NCBI RefSeq assembly: GCF_001995215.1
Contig: NZ_MUXN01000027.1
Span: 62,001 to 126,000, forward strand
DNA length: 64,000 nt
Origin: Amycolatopsis azurea DSM 43854
GTDB taxonomy: Bacteria > Actinomycetota > Actinomycetes > Mycobacteriales > Pseudonocardiaceae
Reading direction: 5' to 3'
The first letter of the stretch is position 1, and each line of letters begins with the position of its first letter. A program made the translations under genes and the position numbers. Below are positions 61,963-64,000 of the stretch, one piece after another. The notes beneath the pieces were generated by a model that saw only the letters and a list, made by a program, of their open reading frames with translations, ran no database searches and had not been told where the DNA came from.

Positions 61963-62781
61963 GTGGTTGATGTGGTCACGCCGGTGAGACCCGGCTCCGA
62001 CATGGAAGTGGCGATCCGTGCTGTCGACGCCGCGTGCGAGGTGATCCGGAGTTCTTACGGCGGCGCCGTAAAGCGGTTCGAGAAAGGCGACAGGGATTTC
62101 GCCACGGGGGTGGATCTCGCCGCGGAGCGCGTGATCCGGAGGGTGCTGCGGGAGGCCTGCCCGAGCGATGTCATCCTCGGCGAAGAGTACGGCGCCGGCA
62201 CCGGGGACGGGTCGCGGACCTGGCTGGTCGACCCGTTGTGCGGCACCGTGAACTACGCGGCGCGGACGCCGCTGGTCGCGGTCAACCTCGCCCTGCGTAC
62301 CGAGAGCGGTGTGACTGTGGCGGTGTCGGCGGACCCTTTGTCCGGCGAGGTTTTCTGGACCGGTGGCCGCGGCGCGTTCCTCCGCCGCGACGGCCGCGAA
62401 GAGCCTCTGGTGCCCGTGGCGGGCGACCGCCTCGTGGATGTCAATCTCGACCCGCCGTTCCCCAATGCCGCGTCGTTCCGCACGGCACGGATGCTGCTGG
62501 ACGACGCCTTCACCGAAGACTTCCGCCCCCGCGTGGTGTCCACGACACTGGCGTTGGCCTGGGTCGCGGCCGGACGGCGGGCCGCCTACATCACCGATGG
62601 GCACTTGCGGGACAGCGTGCATTTCACCAGCGGCATCGCCCTGTGTCAGGCGGCCGGCTGTGTGGTGACCAACCTCGCCGGGCAGCCGGTGCACTCCGGC
62701 GTCCAGGGGCTGGTCGCCGCCTCCGACCCCGAGAGCCACCGAGAGCTGATCGACCTCGTTTCGCGCCACCGCGAAAACTGA
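61963..62781 (+). CDS. Inositol monophosphatase-fold protein with altered metal ligands
   Basis: A 272-residue IMPase-like protein from a GTG start with AAGGAT upstream. GEEYG (73-77) supplies the usual Glu. The WVVDPIDGT motif reads WLVDPLCGT, so the second Asp is Cys93. The WDxAAG motif reads VHFTSG, with His220 in place of the C-terminal Asp. These Asp residues bind the catalytic metals in IMPA1-type enzymes. Such DPLCGT forms recur in actinobacterial proteins, from general recollection. The protein may be a different metal-dependent enzyme or inactive. Confidence 0.85.
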   Translation: MVDVVTPVRPGSDMEVAIRAVDAACEVIRSSYGGAVKRFEKGDRDFATGVDLAAERVIRRVLREACPSDVILGEEYGAGTGDGSRTWLVDPLCGTVNYAARTPLVAVNLALRTESGVTVAVSADPLSGEVFWTGGRGAFLRRDGREEPLVPVAGDRLVDVNLDPPFPNAASFRTARMLLDDAFTEDFRPRVVSTTLALAWVAAGRRAAYITDGHLRDSVHFTSGIALCQAAGCVVTNLAGQPVHSGVQGLVAASDPESHRELIDLVSRHREN

Positions 62782-62880
62782 ACGTCCCTCATGCGGCGGC
62801 CATATCGACCGCTACTCCCAGATCGGGTGTAGCGGCATCGACGCCGACGGCGATCTCTTTGGCGAGACGCAGGGGGATGG

Positions 62881-64000
62881 ATGAGGATCAGCCTTATCGC
62901 CGACCAGGCTGTCGGTGAAGCCGACCAGCGCACCGCGGACGGGCTCGGGTTCGAGGTGTATGCCCAAGTGCTGGCCGAAGCCGCGACCGACACCCGCGGG
63001 CCGTTCACGATCGGCGTGTTCGGCGAGTGGGGTACGGGCAAGACCAGTTTGATGCGTCTGATCGAACGCAAACTGGTCGGCAGCGAAGACGTCGTGACCG
63101 TGTGGTTCAACGCCTGGCGGTACGAGCAGGAGGAACACCCGATCGTGCCGCTCGTGGGAACCATCGTGCAGGCACTCGAGCAGCACCAGACCATGGGCAA
63201 GAAGATCAGCGAGTCGGGTCAGTCGCTGATCCGTTCGCTGCGCGCCATCGCCTACGGTTTCTCGGCGAAGTCGAAGGTGTCGATCCCGGGGTTCGCCGAG
63301 TTCGAGGCCTCCCTCGTGGCCAAGGACATGATCGACCGGAAAGCCAAGCTCACCCCGGACCCCTTGCTCGACCGCAGTCTCTACTACGGCGCGTTCACCA
63401 GCCTCGACGAGCTGAAACTCCGCAGAGACGTCAAGGTCGTCATTCTGATCGACGACCTCGACCGCTGCTTCCCCGACCAGGCCATCCGTCTGCTCGAGAG
63501 CATCAAACTGGTCCTCGCGCAGCCCGGCTTCATCTTCGTGCTGGGCGTCGCGCGCAAGGTGGTGGAGGGCTACCTGCAGCACCGGTACTCGACTCAGTAC
63601 GGCATCAAGGACTTCAAAGGAGAGCTCTACCTCGACAAGATCGTCCAGCTTCCCTTCCACATCCCCCCGTCGACCGCACGCATGACCGACTTCTGCAAGA
63701 CACTCCTCACCGACCAGCCGCCCGAACTGGTCGGCGAACTGGAACCGGTCCTGCCCGCCGCCGCGGAAGCACTCGGCGGCAACCCTCGCGCGGTCATCCG
63801 GTTCATCAACAACATCCTGGTCGACTTCTCCATCAGCACCAGTTCGCCCGACGGGGCCGCGACCATCCCCGTCCGCTTTTTCGCGATATCGCGGTGCCTG
63901 GAGCATCGCTGGCCCGAGGTCTTCGACGCGCTCACCACCTCCGAGGGTCTGGCGGAGGATGTCGCCGAATGGACACCGGCCGACTACGCGGCCAAAGCAC
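62881..64000 (+). CDS. KAP-family P-loop NTPase (3' end outside the window)
   Basis: The frame runs from the ATG at 62881 (AGGGGGAT upstream) to the window edge, 373 codons without a stop. Walker A is GEWGTGKTS at 48-56, Walker B is VVILIDDLDRC, and NPRAVIRFINN is a later conserved KAP segment. The family includes PifA, which excludes phage T7, and animal Kidins220/ARMS. KAP proteins often have membrane helices inserted in the NTPase domain, but no convincing one is seen here. Defence function is inference. Confidence 0.85.
   Translation, partial: MRISLIADQAVGEADQRTADGLGFEVYAQVLAEAATDTRGPFTIGVFGEWGTGKTSLMRLIERKLVGSEDVVTVWFNAWRYEQEEHPIVPLVGTIVQALEQHQTMGKKISESGQSLIRSLRAIAYGFSAKSKVSIPGFAEFEASLVAKDMIDRKAKLTPDPLLDRSLYYGAFTSLDELKLRRDVKVVILIDDLDRCFPDQAIRLLESIKLVLAQPGFIFVLGVARKVVEGYLQHRYSTQYGIKDFKGELYLDKIVQLPFHIPPSTARMTDFCKTLLTDQPPELVGELEPVLPAAAEALGGNPRAVIRFINNILVDFSISTSSPDGAATIPVRFFAISRCLEHRWPEVFDALTTSEGLAEDVAEWTPADYAAKA

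Overview
High-GC actinobacterial DNA, most like Amycolatopsis or another Pseudonocardiaceae chromosome. The basis is codon use, frequent GTG starts, overlapping start and stop codons, Tat and lipoprotein signals, DasR-like sites, and many intergenic perfect palindromes. This is inferred from gene content and style only. No rRNA, tRNA, CRISPR array or complete insertion sequence was seen.

Layout. 1-4 kb: a truncated AraC-type regulator, hydrolases (one a thioesterase homologue lacking its catalytic Ser and His) and a small MITE-like element at a stop codon. 4-6.4 kb: xylose isomerase divergent from its ROK repressor, with two inverted operator copies. 6.4-8.5 kb: small secreted proteins and a GH18-like secreted protein with a DasR-like site. 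8.6-12.5 kb: an Lrp regulator divergent from a branched-chain 2-oxoacid dehydrogenase operon (E1 alpha, E1 beta, E2). 12.6-18.6 kb: an MFS protein, a VOC protein, a cutinase-like esterase, an EF-G paralogue with a well-formed upstream leader ORF, and a class C beta-lactamase-fold hydrolase. 18.8-22.5 kb: small proteins, a GntR/membrane-protein pair and a DUF5997/LysR-domain pair. 22.6-22.9 kb: an array of long palindromes. 22.9-31.4 kb: a probable galactofuranose locus, with a GH2 enzyme carrying two AbfB domains, a YtfQ-YtfR-YtfT-YjfF-type importer and a LacI regulator with a clear operator. 31.4-39.8 kb: a two-component pair, DJ-1-like and Acg-type nitroreductase proteins with a DosR-like box, DUF1206 and DUF2252. 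39.8-48.2 kb: an FtsX-type ABC exporter and a second two-component system, separated by a 1011-residue NACHT NTPase. 48.2-52.2 kb: an Lrp regulator, a flavin monooxygenase and an SDR. 52.4-59.5 kb: a P450, a flavin monooxygenase, two MFS transporters and a TetR, linked by shared operators. 59.5-60.5 kb: gene wreckage (an AraC fragment and a doubly frameshifted DUF6228 gene). 60.5-64 kb: a GGDEF protein, an IMPase-fold protein with altered metal ligands and a truncated KAP P-loop NTPase.

Most interesting: the NACHT gene, probably inserted into an exporter/two-component module; a palindrome shared by the exporter promoter and the distant beta-lactamase-fold gene at nearly the same distance from the start codon; the predicted galactofuranose locus; the leader ORF before the EF-G paralogue; and the TetR regulon linking a P450 and a monooxygenase.
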